Shown one piece after another: positions 1 through 8,321 of a DNA stretch of 34,284 nucleotides (position 1 is its first letter; each line of letters begins with the position of its first letter). The notes beneath the pieces are model-generated. The model had not been told where the DNA came from and did not search any database. It was given only the letters and a program-made list of their open reading frames with translations. A program made the position numbers and the translations under genes. The stretch comes from Clostridia bacterium (lineage in GTDB: Bacteria; Bacillota; Clostridia; Christensenellales; CAG-138). Location of the stretch: NCBI GenBank assembly GCA_017407205.1, contig JAFQXA010000022.1, positions 1 through 34,284 of the forward strand, in the 5' to 3' direction.

Positions 1-8
1 CATAAAAG

Positions 9-37
9 AAAAAACCCACAGGTAAGATCTGTGAGTT
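9..37 (-). terminator. Intrinsic terminator of the tRNA-Ser operon
   Basis: Read on the minus strand, AACTCACAG and CTGTGGGTT form a 9-bp stem with one T-G wobble around a 7-base loop. A run of T residues follows directly (the A-run at 9-14 on the plus strand). It lies about 10 bases after the 3' end of tRNA-Ser(GCT), where a terminator for the two-tRNA transcript is expected. Confidence 0.75.
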
Positions 38-47
38 CTTTCACTGG

Positions 48-140
48 TGGCGGAGAAGGAGGGATTCGAACCCTCGCGCCAGTCACCCCAGCCTACTCCC
101 TTAGCAGGGGAGCCCCTTATAGCCACTTGGGTACTTCTCC
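48..140 (-). tRNA. tRNA-Ser (anticodon GCT), reads AGC/AGU
   Basis: The minus strand folds into a full class II tRNA: acceptor stem GGAGAAG pairing with CTTCTCC, an anticodon loop CTGCTAA carrying GCT, a long variable arm as expected for tRNA-Ser, a T-loop GGTTCGAATCC, and an encoded CCA (TGG at 48-50 on the plus strand). It is the second gene of a two-tRNA operon behind tRNA-Ser(TGA), 31 bases away. Confidence 0.95.
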
Positions 141-171
141 GTGTCTATATTAAAATAACTTAATTTCAATT

Positions 172-260
172 TGGCGGAGAGAGAGGGATTCGAACCCCCG
201 GTGCCTTTCAGCATCACTGGTTTTCAAGACCAGCTCCATAAACCTCTCGGACATCTCTCC
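172..260 (-). tRNA. tRNA-Ser (anticodon TGA), reads UCN codons
   Basis: The minus strand gives a class II tRNA: acceptor GGAGAGA pairing with TCTCTCC, anticodon loop TTGAAAA with TGA, a long variable arm, a GGTTCGAATCC T-arm, and an encoded CCA at 172-174. It is the first gene after a perfect consensus promoter whose predicted start site lies only a few bases before the mature 5' end, so little 5' trimming by RNase P would be needed. Confidence 0.95.
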
Positions 261-273
261 AATTAGCTTAATT

Positions 274-302
274 ATTATAGCAAAGACATTTTGTCATGTC
301 AA
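274..302 (-). promoter_or_regulatory. Perfect consensus sigma-70/A promoter for tRNA-Ser operon
   Basis: On the minus strand TTGACA (297-302) and TATAAT (274-279) are separated by exactly 17 bases. Both hexamers match the vegetative consensus at every position. The predicted start site near 267 is about 7 bases upstream of the tRNA-Ser(TGA) 5' end at 260. Confidence 0.9.
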
Positions 303-345
303 TACATTAAATTCAGTATATTGCATAAGAAAATTGTCATTTCTT

Positions 346-374
346 TTGCGTTTCATTGAATATTGAATTATAAT
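346..374 (+). promoter_or_regulatory. Promoter giving a leaderless chromate-transporter mRNA
   Basis: TTGCGT (346-351), a 17-base spacer and a perfect TATAAT (369-374) end 7 bases before the ATG at 382. The predicted start site coincides with the first base or two of the start codon. There is no Shine-Dalgarno between the -10 box and the ATG. Confidence 0.75.
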
Positions 375-381
375 AGCATGT

Positions 382-951
382 ATGGAACAGAAAGAAAAAC
401 AAACATCATTATGGAATCTTTATTTTGCTTTTGCACGCATAGGGCTTTTCACTTTCGGTGGCGGCTATGCGATGCTTCCCATGCTTGAACGCGAGTGCGT
501 TGACCACTACGGCTGGACAACGCGCGATGAGCTTTTGAACTATTTTGCGATAGGGCAATGCACACCGGGTGTTATTGCGGTAAACACTGCAACATTCATC
601 GGCTCGAATGAGCGCGGATTTTTGGGGGCTTTGGCTACAACGCTTGGCGTTGTCACTCCCTCGCTTATCATCATAAGCATAATTGCTGCTCTTTTAAACA
701 ATTTTGCGCACATTGAAATTGTCCAGCACGCTTTTGCAGGTATTCGCGTTGCAATAGGCGTACTCATTATAAACGCGGTAATAAAGCTTTTGAAGCAAAA
801 CAAAGAGGGAATGAAAAACATTCTTTCTATAATCCTGTGCGTAGGTGCTTTTGCCGTTACGACATTTTTTGATATTTCACCCGTTATCGTGGTTGTTATT
901 GCAGCCCTTGTCGGTCTTTTCTTTTACGGAGATAAGGAGGGCAAGAAATGA
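382..951 (+). CDS. Chromate transporter, short-chain subunit A
   Basis: This is a half-size CHR family (ChrA-like) protein of 189 residues. Families of this type either fuse two CHR domains or, as here, encode them as two adjacent genes that probably act as a heterodimer at the membrane; the known substrate is chromate, but native substrates in anaerobes are uncertain. The N-terminal FARIGLFTFGGGYAMLP block (about residues 17-33) and the QCTPGV segment are family signatures, and four or so hydrophobic segments follow. Met1 aligns with the usual family start and no other start lies nearby. There is no ribosome-binding site; a TATAAT box ends 7 bases upstream, so the mRNA is probably leaderless. 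The stop codon overlaps the next start by four bases (ATGA). Confidence 0.88.
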   Translation: MEQKEKQTSLWNLYFAFARIGLFTFGGGYAMLPMLERECVDHYGWTTRDELLNYFAIGQCTPGVIAVNTATFIGSNERGFLGALATTLGVVTPSLIIISIIAALLNNFAHIEIVQHAFAGIRVAIGVLIINAVIKLLKQNKEGMKNILSIILCVGAFAVTTFFDISPVIVVVIAALVGLFFYGDKEGKK

Positions 952-1511
952 TATTCCTGACTCTTTTCCTCGAATTTTTCAAGATTGGTCTTTTTGCTGT
1001 AGGCGGAGGACTTGCTACAATTCCGTTCCTGTATGAGCTTGCCGCAAAATATCCCTGGCTCACTCCGCAGCAGCTTGCAGACATAATAGCCGTTGCAGAA
1101 TCAACTCCGGGGCCCATAGGCATAAACTGTGCAACATACGCAGGCTTTAACGCAGCAGGAGTTCCGGGTGCTATTGTTGCCACACTCTCCCTCGTGCTTC
1201 CATCGTTTATAATAATTTTGATTGTATCCCGTTTTCTCTCAAAGTATAACGAAAACAAGCTTGTAAAACGCACCTTTTCAGCACTTCGCCCTGCAGCAAC
1301 GGGACTTATCGCAGCTTCTGCGTTCACGGTTGTAAACGATGCAGTTTTCAAGCTTTCATCAGATGTTCCGCTTTTTTCTTCAACCGATATAAAATGCGTG
1401 ATTTTGTTCGTTGTGCTTTTGGTACTTACAAATATTAAGAAGCTCAAAAATCTTCACCCTCTGGCATTCATCGGTTTTGCCGCTTTGGTAAGTATCATTT
1501 TCAGCTTTTAA
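948..1511 (+). CDS. Chromate transporter, short-chain subunit B
   Basis: This 187-residue membrane protein is the second CHR-domain half. It carries FFKIGLFAVGGGLATIPFL near the N terminus and a STPGPIG motif around residue 50, parallel to CTPGV in the partner gene. Its start overlaps the upstream stop (ATGA at 948-951) and is preceded by GGAGG inside the upstream gene, so the two are translationally coupled and presumably produced 1:1. The pair is expected to form one antiporter-like unit. The assignment to the CHR family is firm; chromate as the physiological substrate is only inferred from family name. Confidence 0.88.
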   Translation: MIFLTLFLEFFKIGLFAVGGGLATIPFLYELAAKYPWLTPQQLADIIAVAESTPGPIGINCATYAGFNAAGVPGAIVATLSLVLPSFIIILIVSRFLSKYNENKLVKRTFSALRPAATGLIAASAFTVVNDAVFKLSSDVPLFSSTDIKCVILFVVLLVLTNIKKLKNLHPLAFIGFAALVSIIFSF

Positions 1512-1580
1512 ACAATTCTTTCGGCAATATTCACTCCTTGCCCAAAACTCTTACTTACTTTACACTTTTGGAGGTAGGAA

Positions 1581-2369
1581 ATGCTTTTTTGTCCGCTGTT
1601 CAGCGGTTCTTCGGGAAATTCGTCATATATTGAAACAGGCGACACCTGCATACTCGTTGATGCAGGTCTTACGGGCAAAGCCATTGAATCGGCTTTGAGG
1701 CAGATAGGAAAATCCCCTGCCGATTTGAACGCAATACTTATAACACATGAGCATACCGACCACATAAACGCAGCAGGTGTGCTTTCGCGAAGATATGATT
1801 TACCCATCTATGCCAACGCAGGTACATGGCGCGGTATGCTTCCCCTAATTGGAAACATAAAGCAGAAGAATATCCGTGTGTTTGAGACAAACAGGGATTT
1901 TTATATCAAGGATGTCAACATACTCCCTTTTAAGACACCCCACGATTCAAACGAATCCGTAGGCTATGCGTTTTTCCATAACGGCATAAAGCTTTCACTG
2001 ATGACGGATATAGGTCATATGAACGAACAGCTCTTATCGGCTGTTGAAAACTCCGACCTTTTGCTTATTGAGTCAAACCATGATGTTGAGCTTTTACAGG
2101 CAGGTCCCTATCCTTATCAGCTTAAAAGGCGTATTTTATCCGACAATGGGCACTTATCAAACGAGAACGCAGGAAAAGCTCTTGCAAAGCTTTACACGAG
2201 AGGTGTTCGCCATGCACTTTTGGGGCACTTAAGCCACGAGAACAATTTTGAACAGCTTGCAATGGAAACCGTACGCGGCGTGCTTCGCGAAAACGATATC
2301 CCCGATTCCGAATTTTCCCTTGCAATGACGCACCGTGACCGCATCGGAGGTTTATTTGAAATAGAATAG
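1581..2369 (+). CDS. MBL-fold metallohydrolase, WalJ/YycJ-like
   Basis: The 262-residue protein has the metallo-beta-lactamase HxHxDH motif (HEHTDH, residues 56-61) behind a SGSSGNSSYIE start typical of the YycJ/WalJ group. Later metal ligands are visible around LMTDIGH and GHLSHEN. YycJ family members are cytosolic hydrolases with reported exonuclease activity, and in many Bacillota they sit beside the walRK genes, which are absent here. A strong GGAGG lies at 1570-1574, six bases before the ATG. It ends with TAG, 12 bases before the CPBP gene, whose Shine-Dalgarno overlaps this stop. Confidence 0.85.
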   Translation: MLFCPLFSGSSGNSSYIETGDTCILVDAGLTGKAIESALRQIGKSPADLNAILITHEHTDHINAAGVLSRRYDLPIYANAGTWRGMLPLIGNIKQKNIRVFETNRDFYIKDVNILPFKTPHDSNESVGYAFFHNGIKLSLMTDIGHMNEQLLSAVENSDLLLIESNHDVELLQAGPYPYQLKRRILSDNGHLSNENAGKALAKLYTRGVRHALLGHLSHENNFEQLAMETVRGVLRENDIPDSEFSLAMTHRDRIGGLFEIE

Positions 2370-2381
2370 GAGCTGCATATT

Positions 2382-3146
2382 ATGAGCAAGCCTAAAAAGG
2401 CTGTCATATTTTACCTGTTTTCCCTTTTGCTCTTTGTGCTCTCAACCCTTTTAATCAATTCAATCGACACAAATCCAAATTCTCTTTTTTATTACGCGTT
2501 GAACGCGTTTTTTGTTTCTTTGACGGTTTTTGCTCTCCCCTCCTGTTTTTTCATGCTTCAAGGGATTTTCACCAAAAACGGACATACTCCCGACTTTTCA
2601 CTCCTTACCCCAAGTCCCCTTTCTTTGATTATTTCCTCCCTGCTTGCTCCTTTAATCTTCTTGCTCGGCACAGTGCTTTCAAGCTTATTTTTCTCCCTTT
2701 TCAATCTTCCGCCCATGGAGGGATTTCGCCCCACACCGTCGTTTTGGGCAATACTTACAACCTGCATAATCCCGTCAATTGCGGAAGAACTCTTTTTCAG
2801 AGGTGTTCTTCTGTCATGCTGGCGTTGCTTGGGCTATGTAAGGGTTGTCACAATAACGGCATTTTTATTTGCAATAATGCATACCACTCTTTTCTCCTTC
2901 CTCTCGATTTTCATGATAGGAATTCTGCTTTCTTCAATAGCTTTTTATTCCCATTCCGTATTCCCCTGCATTGCTTTCCACATTTTCTACAATCTTGCAT
3001 GGCTCTTGCTCCCCACTCATTTTTCATGCTCTGTTTTCATACTCGTTTTCGGCATTTTTGCCCTTGTTTTTGTGATTGCTTTTTTAATCGTCCATCTTTT
3101 CAGGCACTTCAGCAAAAAAACGCCTTCGGTTCAAGAAAACTATTGA
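2382..3146 (+). CDS. CPBP-family intramembrane glutamic endopeptidase
   Basis: This 254-residue multi-spanning membrane protein shows the CPBP (Abi/CAAX protease) motifs in order: EELFFRG with paired glutamates at about residues 135-136, an FxxxH segment (FAIMHTT, about 163-169) and FHIFYNL near residue 201. These Glu and His residues form the active site in the family (Rce1-like). Substrates cannot be deduced; bacterial members act in prenyl-protein-like processing, bacteriocin immunity or signalling. It follows the WalJ-like gene by 12 bases with AGGAG at 2368-2372, so the two are co-transcribed. The C terminus is lysine-rich and cytosolic by prediction. Confidence 0.85.
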   Translation: MSKPKKAVIFYLFSLLLFVLSTLLINSIDTNPNSLFYYALNAFFVSLTVFALPSCFFMLQGIFTKNGHTPDFSLLTPSPLSLIISSLLAPLIFLLGTVLSSLFFSLFNLPPMEGFRPTPSFWAILTTCIIPSIAEELFFRGVLLSCWRCLGYVRVVTITAFLFAIMHTTLFSFLSIFMIGILLSSIAFYSHSVFPCIAFHIFYNLAWLLLPTHFSCSVFILVFGIFALVFVIAFLIVHLFRHFSKKTPSVQENY

Positions 3147-3172
3147 CTTTTTTTACACTAAACGGCAATATA
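3143..3172 (+). promoter_or_regulatory. Candidate promoter for rlmH, leaderless geometry
   Basis: TTGACT (3143-3148) is followed after 17-18 bases by weak -10 candidates, CAATAT (3166-3171) or AATATA (3167-3172). The ATG at 3179 falls 7 bases after CAATAT, so transcription would start at or beside it. There is no Shine-Dalgarno. The -10 match is poor, so confidence rests mainly on the -35 box and geometry. Confidence 0.45.
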
Positions 3173-3178
3173 TTTCCT

Positions 3179-3658
3179 ATGAATGTTAAAATAATATGTG
3201 TAGGAAAATTGAAGGAAAGATTTTATGAGGACGCTGTGAAAGAGTTTATGAAGCGTCTTTCCCGTTACGGCACTTTTGAGATAGTCGAAGTGGCGGATGA
3301 AAAAGCAGGAGAACAGCTTTCTCCCATGCAGAAAATTCAGGTAAAACGCACGGAGGGCGAGAAAATACTCTCCCATATACAAAGCGGTGAATATCTGATT
3401 GCAACGGCGATTGACGGCAAGATGCTTTCAAGCGAGGAACTCTCCTGTAAAATGGGCGATATCATGCTTTCGGGCAAGAGTCGAATCTGTATTGTTATAG
3501 GCGGTTCGCTCGGCCTGAGCGATGAGGTTTTGTCGCGCGCTGACTTCAAGCTCAGCTTCGGCAAGGCAACATTTTCGCACCAGATATTCCGCATCATGCT
3601 TTTAGAACAGCTATACCGCTGTTTCAGGATAATGAACAATGAGCCCTACCACAAATAA
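3179..3658 (+). CDS. rlmH: 23S rRNA (pseudouridine1915-N3)-methyltransferase RlmH
   Basis: RlmH is the SPOUT-fold enzyme that methylates N3 of pseudouridine 1915 in helix 69 of 23S rRNA on assembled 70S ribosomes, using SAM. The 159-residue length is typical. The start MNVKIICVGKLKE matches the family N terminus, so the longer upstream reading frame is not the gene. The SAM-binding knot shows IGGSLGLS and the C terminus ends in QLYRCFRIMNNEPYHK, the family signature. No ribosome-binding site precedes the ATG, whereas a promoter-like element does, suggesting a leaderless transcript. The gene is followed 10 bases later by a YbaK-type deacylase. Confidence 0.95.
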   Translation: MNVKIICVGKLKERFYEDAVKEFMKRLSRYGTFEIVEVADEKAGEQLSPMQKIQVKRTEGEKILSHIQSGEYLIATAIDGKMLSSEELSCKMGDIMLSGKSRICIVIGGSLGLSDEVLSRADFKLSFGKATFSHQIFRIMLLEQLYRCFRIMNNEPYHK

Positions 3659-3668
3659 GCGAGGCATT

Positions 3669-4181
3669 ATGCACGAAAGAGAAATAATTGTAAAAAACGC
3701 TTTGGAAGAGCTTAATATAGATTACAAGCGCTATGAACATGAAAGTGCACACACCATGGAAAAATGCGAGCATATCGGTGAGGATGTCGGGGCAAAACAT
3801 TGCAAAAATCTGTTTTTGACAAACAGGGCATGCACCTCCTTTTATCTTCTTTTGATGTGTGCGGACAAGCCTTTTAAAACTTCCGATGTAAGCAAGCAGT
3901 TAGGCTCATCAAGATTGAGCTTTGCAAGTGATGATTTACTTCTTCAAAAGCTTGACCTTTTGCCGGGCGCGGTTTCACCGCTTGCACTCACTCTGGACAC
4001 GGCCAAAGACATCAAGGTGGCAATAGATAAGGACCTCCTTTTGCATGATATGATTTGCGTGCATCCCTGTGTTTCAACAGTATCGTATGCCATGCAGACA
4101 AAAGAGCTTTTGCGCTTTCTTTTGAGTTGCTCAAATACCGTTTCATATGTTACAATAATGGGTGATTCAAAAGCTGAATGA
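3669..4181 (+). CDS. YbaK/ProX-type aminoacyl-tRNA deacylase
   Basis: This 170-residue cytosolic protein belongs to the YbaK/prolyl-tRNA editing domain family, which hydrolyses mischarged tRNAs in trans (Ala-tRNA-Pro or Cys-tRNA-Pro, depending on the member). The segment GAKHCKNLFL carries the conserved lysine and KNLFL motif, and PGAVSPLAL matches the later family block. The ATG at 3669 is chosen because GAGG sits five bases upstream (3661-3664) and the family begins with a helix like HEREIIVKNALEELNIDY. It lies in a translation-related cluster (rlmH, glnS, gltX). The exact tRNA substrate cannot be read from the sequence; ProX-like is the best guess. Confidence 0.85.
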   Translation: MHEREIIVKNALEELNIDYKRYEHESAHTMEKCEHIGEDVGAKHCKNLFLTNRACTSFYLLLMCADKPFKTSDVSKQLGSSRLSFASDDLLLQKLDLLPGAVSPLALTLDTAKDIKVAIDKDLLLHDMICVHPCVSTVSYAMQTKELLRFLLSCSNTVSYVTIMGDSKAE

Positions 4182-4224
4182 ACAATAAATTTTAAATACT
4201 ATTTTTACACGAGGAACAAACAAA

Positions 4225-5883
4225 ATGGAAGAACTTGAAAAAATCGTTACTCCTAAAAATTTCATCGAAGAAGCAATAGAAAAAGACATGGCTGACAAAA
4301 ATCTTTCAGCCATACAGACACGCTTTCCGCCCGAACCGAACGGCTATCTGCATATAGGTCATGCAAAGGCTTTGTGCATTGATTTCGGTATGGCTGAAAA
4401 GTACAACGGAAAATGCAATCTTCGCTTTGACGATACCAACCCCACCAAGGAAGATGTTGAGTATGTTGAAGCGATAAAGGAAGACATAAACTGGCTCGGC
4501 TTTAATTGGGACAAGCTTCGCTTCGGCTCTGAATATTTCGACCTTTGCTATGAGCTTGCAATAAAGCTTATCAAGAAGGGCGTTGCATATGTTGACGACC
4601 TTTCAAAGGACGAAATGCGTGAATACCGCGGAACGCTTACAGCACCCGGCAAGAACAGCCCCTGGCGTGACCGTTCAATCGAAGAAAACCTTGAGCTTTT
4701 TGAAAGAATGAAGAACGGTGAGTTTGAGGACGGCTCGCGTACGCTTCGTGCAAAGATCGATATGGCTTCCCCCAATATCAATATGCGTGACCCTGCACTT
4801 TACCGCATACTCCATATCCCCCATCATCAGACGGGTGACAAGTGGTGCATTTATCCCATGTACGATTTTGCACACCCCATTCAGGATGCAGTTGAGGGCA
4901 TAACGCACTCACTCTGTTCTCTTGAATACGAGGCACACCGTCCCTTGTATGACTGGGTTGTAGAACAATGTGAGTTTGAGCACAAGCCCAGGCAGATAGA
5001 GTTTGCACGCTTGAACCTGACAAACACGGTTATGAGCAAGCGTTACCTCCGCCGTTTGGTAGAAGAAGGTCTCGTTTCGGGTTGGGATGACCCCCGTATG
5101 CCCACACTGTGTGCAATGAGAAGAAGAGGTTACCCGTCAGAAGCAATCCGTGACTTCTTGCTCCGCGTAGGTGTTGCAAAGGCTGACTCAACGGTTGATG
5201 CTGCAATGCTTGAGCACTGTGTAAGAGAAGAGCTCAACGAAAAGGCATACCGCATGATGGCAATTACGGATCCCATAAAGCTTGTTGTCACAAACTACGA
5301 GGAGGGCAAGAGCGAGGATATAACGCTTGATAATCTTCCCGGAAGTGAAGAAGCAGGCACACGCACGGTTCGTTTTGCACGTGAGCTTTATATTGAGCGT
5401 GATGACTTTTCAGCAAATCCCCCGAACAAATATTTCCGTATGAAGGTTGGCGGTGAGGTTCGCTTAAAGAGTGCCTACATAGTTTGCTGCACAGGCTTTG
5501 ATGAAGATGAAAACGGCAATGTTACAACCGTTTACTGCACATACGATCCTGAAACCAAGAGCGGCGAGTGCACAAGAAAAGTCAAGGGCACAATCCATTG
5601 GGTTTCAAAAGAGGATGCAGTTCCGGCTACTTTCAGGCTTTACGAGCCCCTCATTCTGGACGAAGAAGAGGGCGATGAGGAGAAGGATTTCACAGAGCGT
5701 ATAAATCCCAATTCACTTCGCACGGTGAATGGTTTTGTTGAGCCCACACTCGCTTTGTCAAAGGCAGGCGATAAGTTTCAGTTCATGCGCATAGGTTATT
5801 TCTGCACGGATCTTGACCACACAAGCGAGGCTCCCGTATTTAACCGCACAGTAAGCTTAAAAGACAGCTTCAAAGTAAAATAA
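4225..5883 (+). CDS. glnS: Glutaminyl-tRNA synthetase
   Basis: GlnRS charges tRNA-Gln directly with glutamine. The 552-residue length fits the bacterial enzyme. The class I signatures are present: [15 protein letters not shown] with HIGH at residues 43-46, and VMSKR at 269-273, the GlnRS form of KMSKS. The RFDDTNP motif and the C-terminal beta-barrel anticodon domain (from about residue 345) distinguish it from GltX. A GAGGA Shine-Dalgarno lies at 4211-4215. The upstream gap of 43 bases is too short for a T-box, so it is probably transcribed with upstream genes or constitutively. gltX follows after 23 bases. Many Bacillota lack GlnRS and use the GatCAB amidotransferase route, so its presence is informative. 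Confidence 0.95.
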   Translation: MEELEKIVTPKNFIEEAIEKDMADKNLSAIQTRFPPEPNGYLHIGHAKALCIDFGMAEKYNGKCNLRFDDTNPTKEDVEYVEAIKEDINWLGFNWDKLRFGSEYFDLCYELAIKLIKKGVAYVDDLSKDEMREYRGTLTAPGKNSPWRDRSIEENLELFERMKNGEFEDGSRTLRAKIDMASPNINMRDPALYRILHIPHHQTGDKWCIYPMYDFAHPIQDAVEGITHSLCSLEYEAHRPLYDWVVEQCEFEHKPRQIEFARLNLTNTVMSKRYLRRLVEEGLVSGWDDPRMPTLCAMRRRGYPSEAIRDFLLRVGVAKADSTVDAAMLEHCVREELNEKAYRMMAITDPIKLVVTNYEEGKSEDITLDNLPGSEEAGTRTVRFARELYIERDDFSANPPNKYFRMKVGGEVRLKSAYIVCCTGFDEDENGNVTTVYCTYDPETKSGECTRKVKGTIHWVSKEDAVPATFRLYEPLILDEEEGDEEKDFTERINPNSLRTVNGFVEPTLALSKAGDKFQFMRIGYFCTDLDHTSEAPVFNRTVSLKDSFKVK

Positions 5884-5906
5884 TACTTAACAAGAGGATT
5901 TTTAAA

Positions 5907-7352
5907 ATGACTACAGTTCGTACACGTTTTGCTCCCAGCCCCACGGGATATTTGCACATTGGCGGACTTCGCTCCGCACTTTATGCATATCTTTTTGCAA
6001 AGAAAAACGGCGGTGATTTCATACTTCGCATAGAGGATACCGACCGTGAGCGTTTTGTCGAGGGTGCAACAGAGCTTATATACCGCACATTGAAGGATGT
6101 AGGAATGTACTGGGATGAGGGTCCCGATGTCGGCGGTGAATACGGCCCCTATATCCAGAGTGAGCGCAAAGATATGTATCTTCCCTATGCCGAAAAGCTC
6201 GTAAAAGAGGGCAAGGCTTACTACTGCTTCTGCTCAAAGGAAGAGCTTGAAGAGCGTCGCGAAGAAGCAACAAAGCGCGGTGAAACATTCAAGTATGACA
6301 AGCATTGCCTCCACCTTTCGCAGGAGGAAATACAGGAAAAGCTCAATGCAGGCGTTCCCTACGTTATCCGCCAGAATGTTCCCGAATCGGGCGAGGCTTC
6401 GTTTGACGATATAATCTACGGTCATATTGCAGTTGACTGCAAGGACCTTGACGATACAATCCTTATCAAGGCAGACGGTATGCCCACATATAATTTTGCC
6501 AATGTTATTGACGACCATACAATGGGCATCACCCATGTTATGAGAGGAAACGAATATCTTGCTTCAACTCCCAAGTACAATCTTCTTTATGAAGCACTCG
6601 GTTGGGAAAAGCCTGTCTATATTCATATGACACAGATAATGCGTGATGCTCAGCACAAGCTTTCAAAGCGTGACGGTGATGCATCATATGAAGATTTCAC
6701 AAGCAAGGGCTACCTTAAGGAAGCAATACTTAACTATGTTGCACTTTTAGGCTGGAATCCCGGTGATGACAGAGAGCGTTTCACGCTTGATGAGCTTATA
6801 CAAGCTTTCTCAATAAAGGGCATGAGCAAGTCGCCTGCTATATTTGACATAAACAAGCTTACATGGCTCAATGCAGAATATATAAGGGACTTGTCAGTTG
6901 AAGAATTCACTCATCACGCAATGCCCTATTATGAAAAGGCAGGCGTTGCGGATATGGATACAAACATACTTGCTCAAATTTTGCAGCAGCGTGTTGAGAT
7001 ATTCTCACAGATTCCGGATATGGTAGACTTTTTGGCAAAGCTTGACGAGGATTATTCGCTTGAGCTTTTCACAAACAAGAAGTCAAAGACCGACAGCGAA
7101 ATATCAAAGGCAGTGCTTGAAATGGTAATCCCCGTTCTTGAAGCACTCCCTGAATGGGATACAACGCTTATACACGACACACTTATTTCACTTGCACAGG
7201 AAAAGGAAATGAAAAACGGTACGCTTTTGTGGCCCGTCCGCATTGCAATGGCAGGCAAGCAGGTAACTCCGGGCGGTGCAGTTGAGATAGCGGCACTCTT
7301 GGGCCGGGAAGAAACACTCAGGCGCTTAAACTACGGTCTTTCAAGGCTGTAA
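5907..7352 (+). CDS. gltX: Glutamyl-tRNA synthetase
   Basis: GltX charges tRNA-Glu. The 481-residue length is normal for the bacterial class Ib enzyme. The N terminus RTRFAPSPTGYLHIGG contains the HIGH-equivalent HIGG at residues 17-20, and HKLSKRDG supplies the KMSKS-equivalent KLSKR at 251-255. An alpha-helical anticodon-binding domain typical of bacterial GluRS fills the C-terminal third. GAGGA precedes the ATG by about 9 bases. The close spacing behind glnS suggests one transcript. With a dedicated GlnRS in the same operon, this GltX is more likely discriminating for tRNA-Glu than dual-specific, which is inference. Confidence 0.95.
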   Translation: MTTVRTRFAPSPTGYLHIGGLRSALYAYLFAKKNGGDFILRIEDTDRERFVEGATELIYRTLKDVGMYWDEGPDVGGEYGPYIQSERKDMYLPYAEKLVKEGKAYYCFCSKEELEERREEATKRGETFKYDKHCLHLSQEEIQEKLNAGVPYVIRQNVPESGEASFDDIIYGHIAVDCKDLDDTILIKADGMPTYNFANVIDDHTMGITHVMRGNEYLASTPKYNLLYEALGWEKPVYIHMTQIMRDAQHKLSKRDGDASYEDFTSKGYLKEAILNYVALLGWNPGDDRERFTLDELIQAFSIKGMSKSPAIFDINKLTWLNAEYIRDLSVEEFTHHAMPYYEKAGVADMDTNILAQILQQRVEIFSQIPDMVDFLAKLDEDYSLELFTNKKSKTDSEISKAVLEMVIPVLEALPEWDTTLIHDTLISLAQEKEMKNGTLLWPVRIAMAGKQVTPGGAVEIAALLGREETLRRLNYGLSRL

Positions 7353-7407
7353 GGCTTGTAATTTAACATATAGTTTACAGCAAGCTAACGAAAAAATTAT
7401 CATTTTG

Positions 7408-7416
7408 TGATATTAT
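7408..7416 (+). promoter_or_regulatory. Extended -10 promoter upstream of lipid kinase gene
   Basis: TGA-TATTAT (extended -10 with TG at 7408-7409 and the hexamer at 7411-7416) ends 9 bases before the ATG at 7426. The predicted start site leaves a leader of only two or three bases and there is no Shine-Dalgarno. No good -35 box is visible, as is common for extended -10 promoters. Confidence 0.6.
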
Positions 7417-7425
7417 GTAGACAAT

Positions 7426-8316
7426 ATGGATAAATTGTTCTTTATTGTCAATAAAACAGCGGGGAGCGGACGTACACTTAAGGACTTTGAAAAGGTCAGA
7501 GCACTTTTGGATGTACGCCATGTTCCCTATTCGTTTAAATGTACAGAATACAAAGGTCACGGCACTTTCCTCGCAAAGGAAGCGTATAAAAACGGTGAAC
7601 GCTTCATAGTAGCAGTAGGCGGTGACGGTACTGCCAACGAGGTTGGAAGCGCGCTTGCAAACACGGATGCTGTTTTCGCAATTTTACCGTTCGGCACGGG
7701 AAACGACCTTGCCCGTGCATTGCATCTTCCTACAGAGCCTCAAGAGGCACTTGAAGTTTTGCTTGATAAAAATATCCGTAAAATGGATGTCGGCACGGCA
7801 AACGGCAAGGTATTTTTGAATGTATCGGGCTTTGGCTTTGATGTTGATGTTTTAAAGAATACGGACTATTTTAAAGACCGTTTTCGCGGTATGATGCCCT
7901 ATATTTTCGGCATTGCAAAATCGCTTGTAAAATTAAAGGGTACACATATGAAGGTAAAGTACTCAGGCGGTGAATATTCACAGGAGTCTTTAATCGTTGC
8001 GGTAGGCAACGGCACGCACTTTGGCGGCGGTATGAATGTCACACCTAATGCTGACCCGTTTGACGGTCTTTTTGATGTTTGCCTTATAAAGAAAGTCGGA
8101 AGGCTCAGGTTTATCACATTGCTTCCAAAGTTTATAAAGGGCAAGCACGAGAGCATTACCAAAATAGTTACGACCTTCAGAACTGATGAATTAACTGTTG
8201 AAAGTTCAAGAGAATATCCCATAAACTTTGACGGTGAGCTTGATTTGTCAACACCTGTTCACTTCCGCCTTTTAAAAGGTGCATTGAATATTATTACTCC
8301 CGAAAGCATGAGGTAA
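7426..8316 (+). CDS. YegS/DgkB-type lipid (diacylglycerol) kinase
   Basis: This 296-residue soluble protein has the diacylglycerol kinase catalytic-domain signatures: FIVNKTAGSG at residues 6-15, the nucleotide-binding GGDGT at 65-69, and LPFGTGNDLAR at 87-97. The family phosphorylates diacylglycerol or related lipids; in Bacillota DgkB recycles diacylglycerol produced by lipoteichoic acid synthesis. The start is fixed by the family N terminus. A promoter-like extended -10 lies just upstream and no ribosome-binding site is seen, so translation is probably leaderless. It heads a run of same-strand genes ending with the tandem RluA gene at 12383. The specific lipid substrate is inferred only. 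Confidence 0.87.
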   Translation: MDKLFFIVNKTAGSGRTLKDFEKVRALLDVRHVPYSFKCTEYKGHGTFLAKEAYKNGERFIVAVGGDGTANEVGSALANTDAVFAILPFGTGNDLARALHLPTEPQEALEVLLDKNIRKMDVGTANGKVFLNVSGFGFDVDVLKNTDYFKDRFRGMMPYIFGIAKSLVKLKGTHMKVKYSGGEYSQESLIVAVGNGTHFGGGMNVTPNADPFDGLFDVCLIKKVGRLRFITLLPKFIKGKHESITKIVTTFRTDELTVESSREYPINFDGELDLSTPVHFRLLKGALNIITPESMR

Positions 8317-8321
8317 TAAAC

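Noticed and set aside
896..1447. Long minus-strand frame opposite the chromate transporter
   Set aside because: It is a shadow of the second CHR gene, with no ribosome-binding site or recognisable domain.
2744..3178. N-terminal extension of rlmH
   Set aside because: The region is the CPBP protease gene in another frame; RlmH homologues start at MNVKIICVGK and are about 159 residues long.
4182..4224. T-box riboswitch before glnS
   Set aside because: Only 43 bases separate it from the upstream gene and no specifier loop or T-box sequence is visible.
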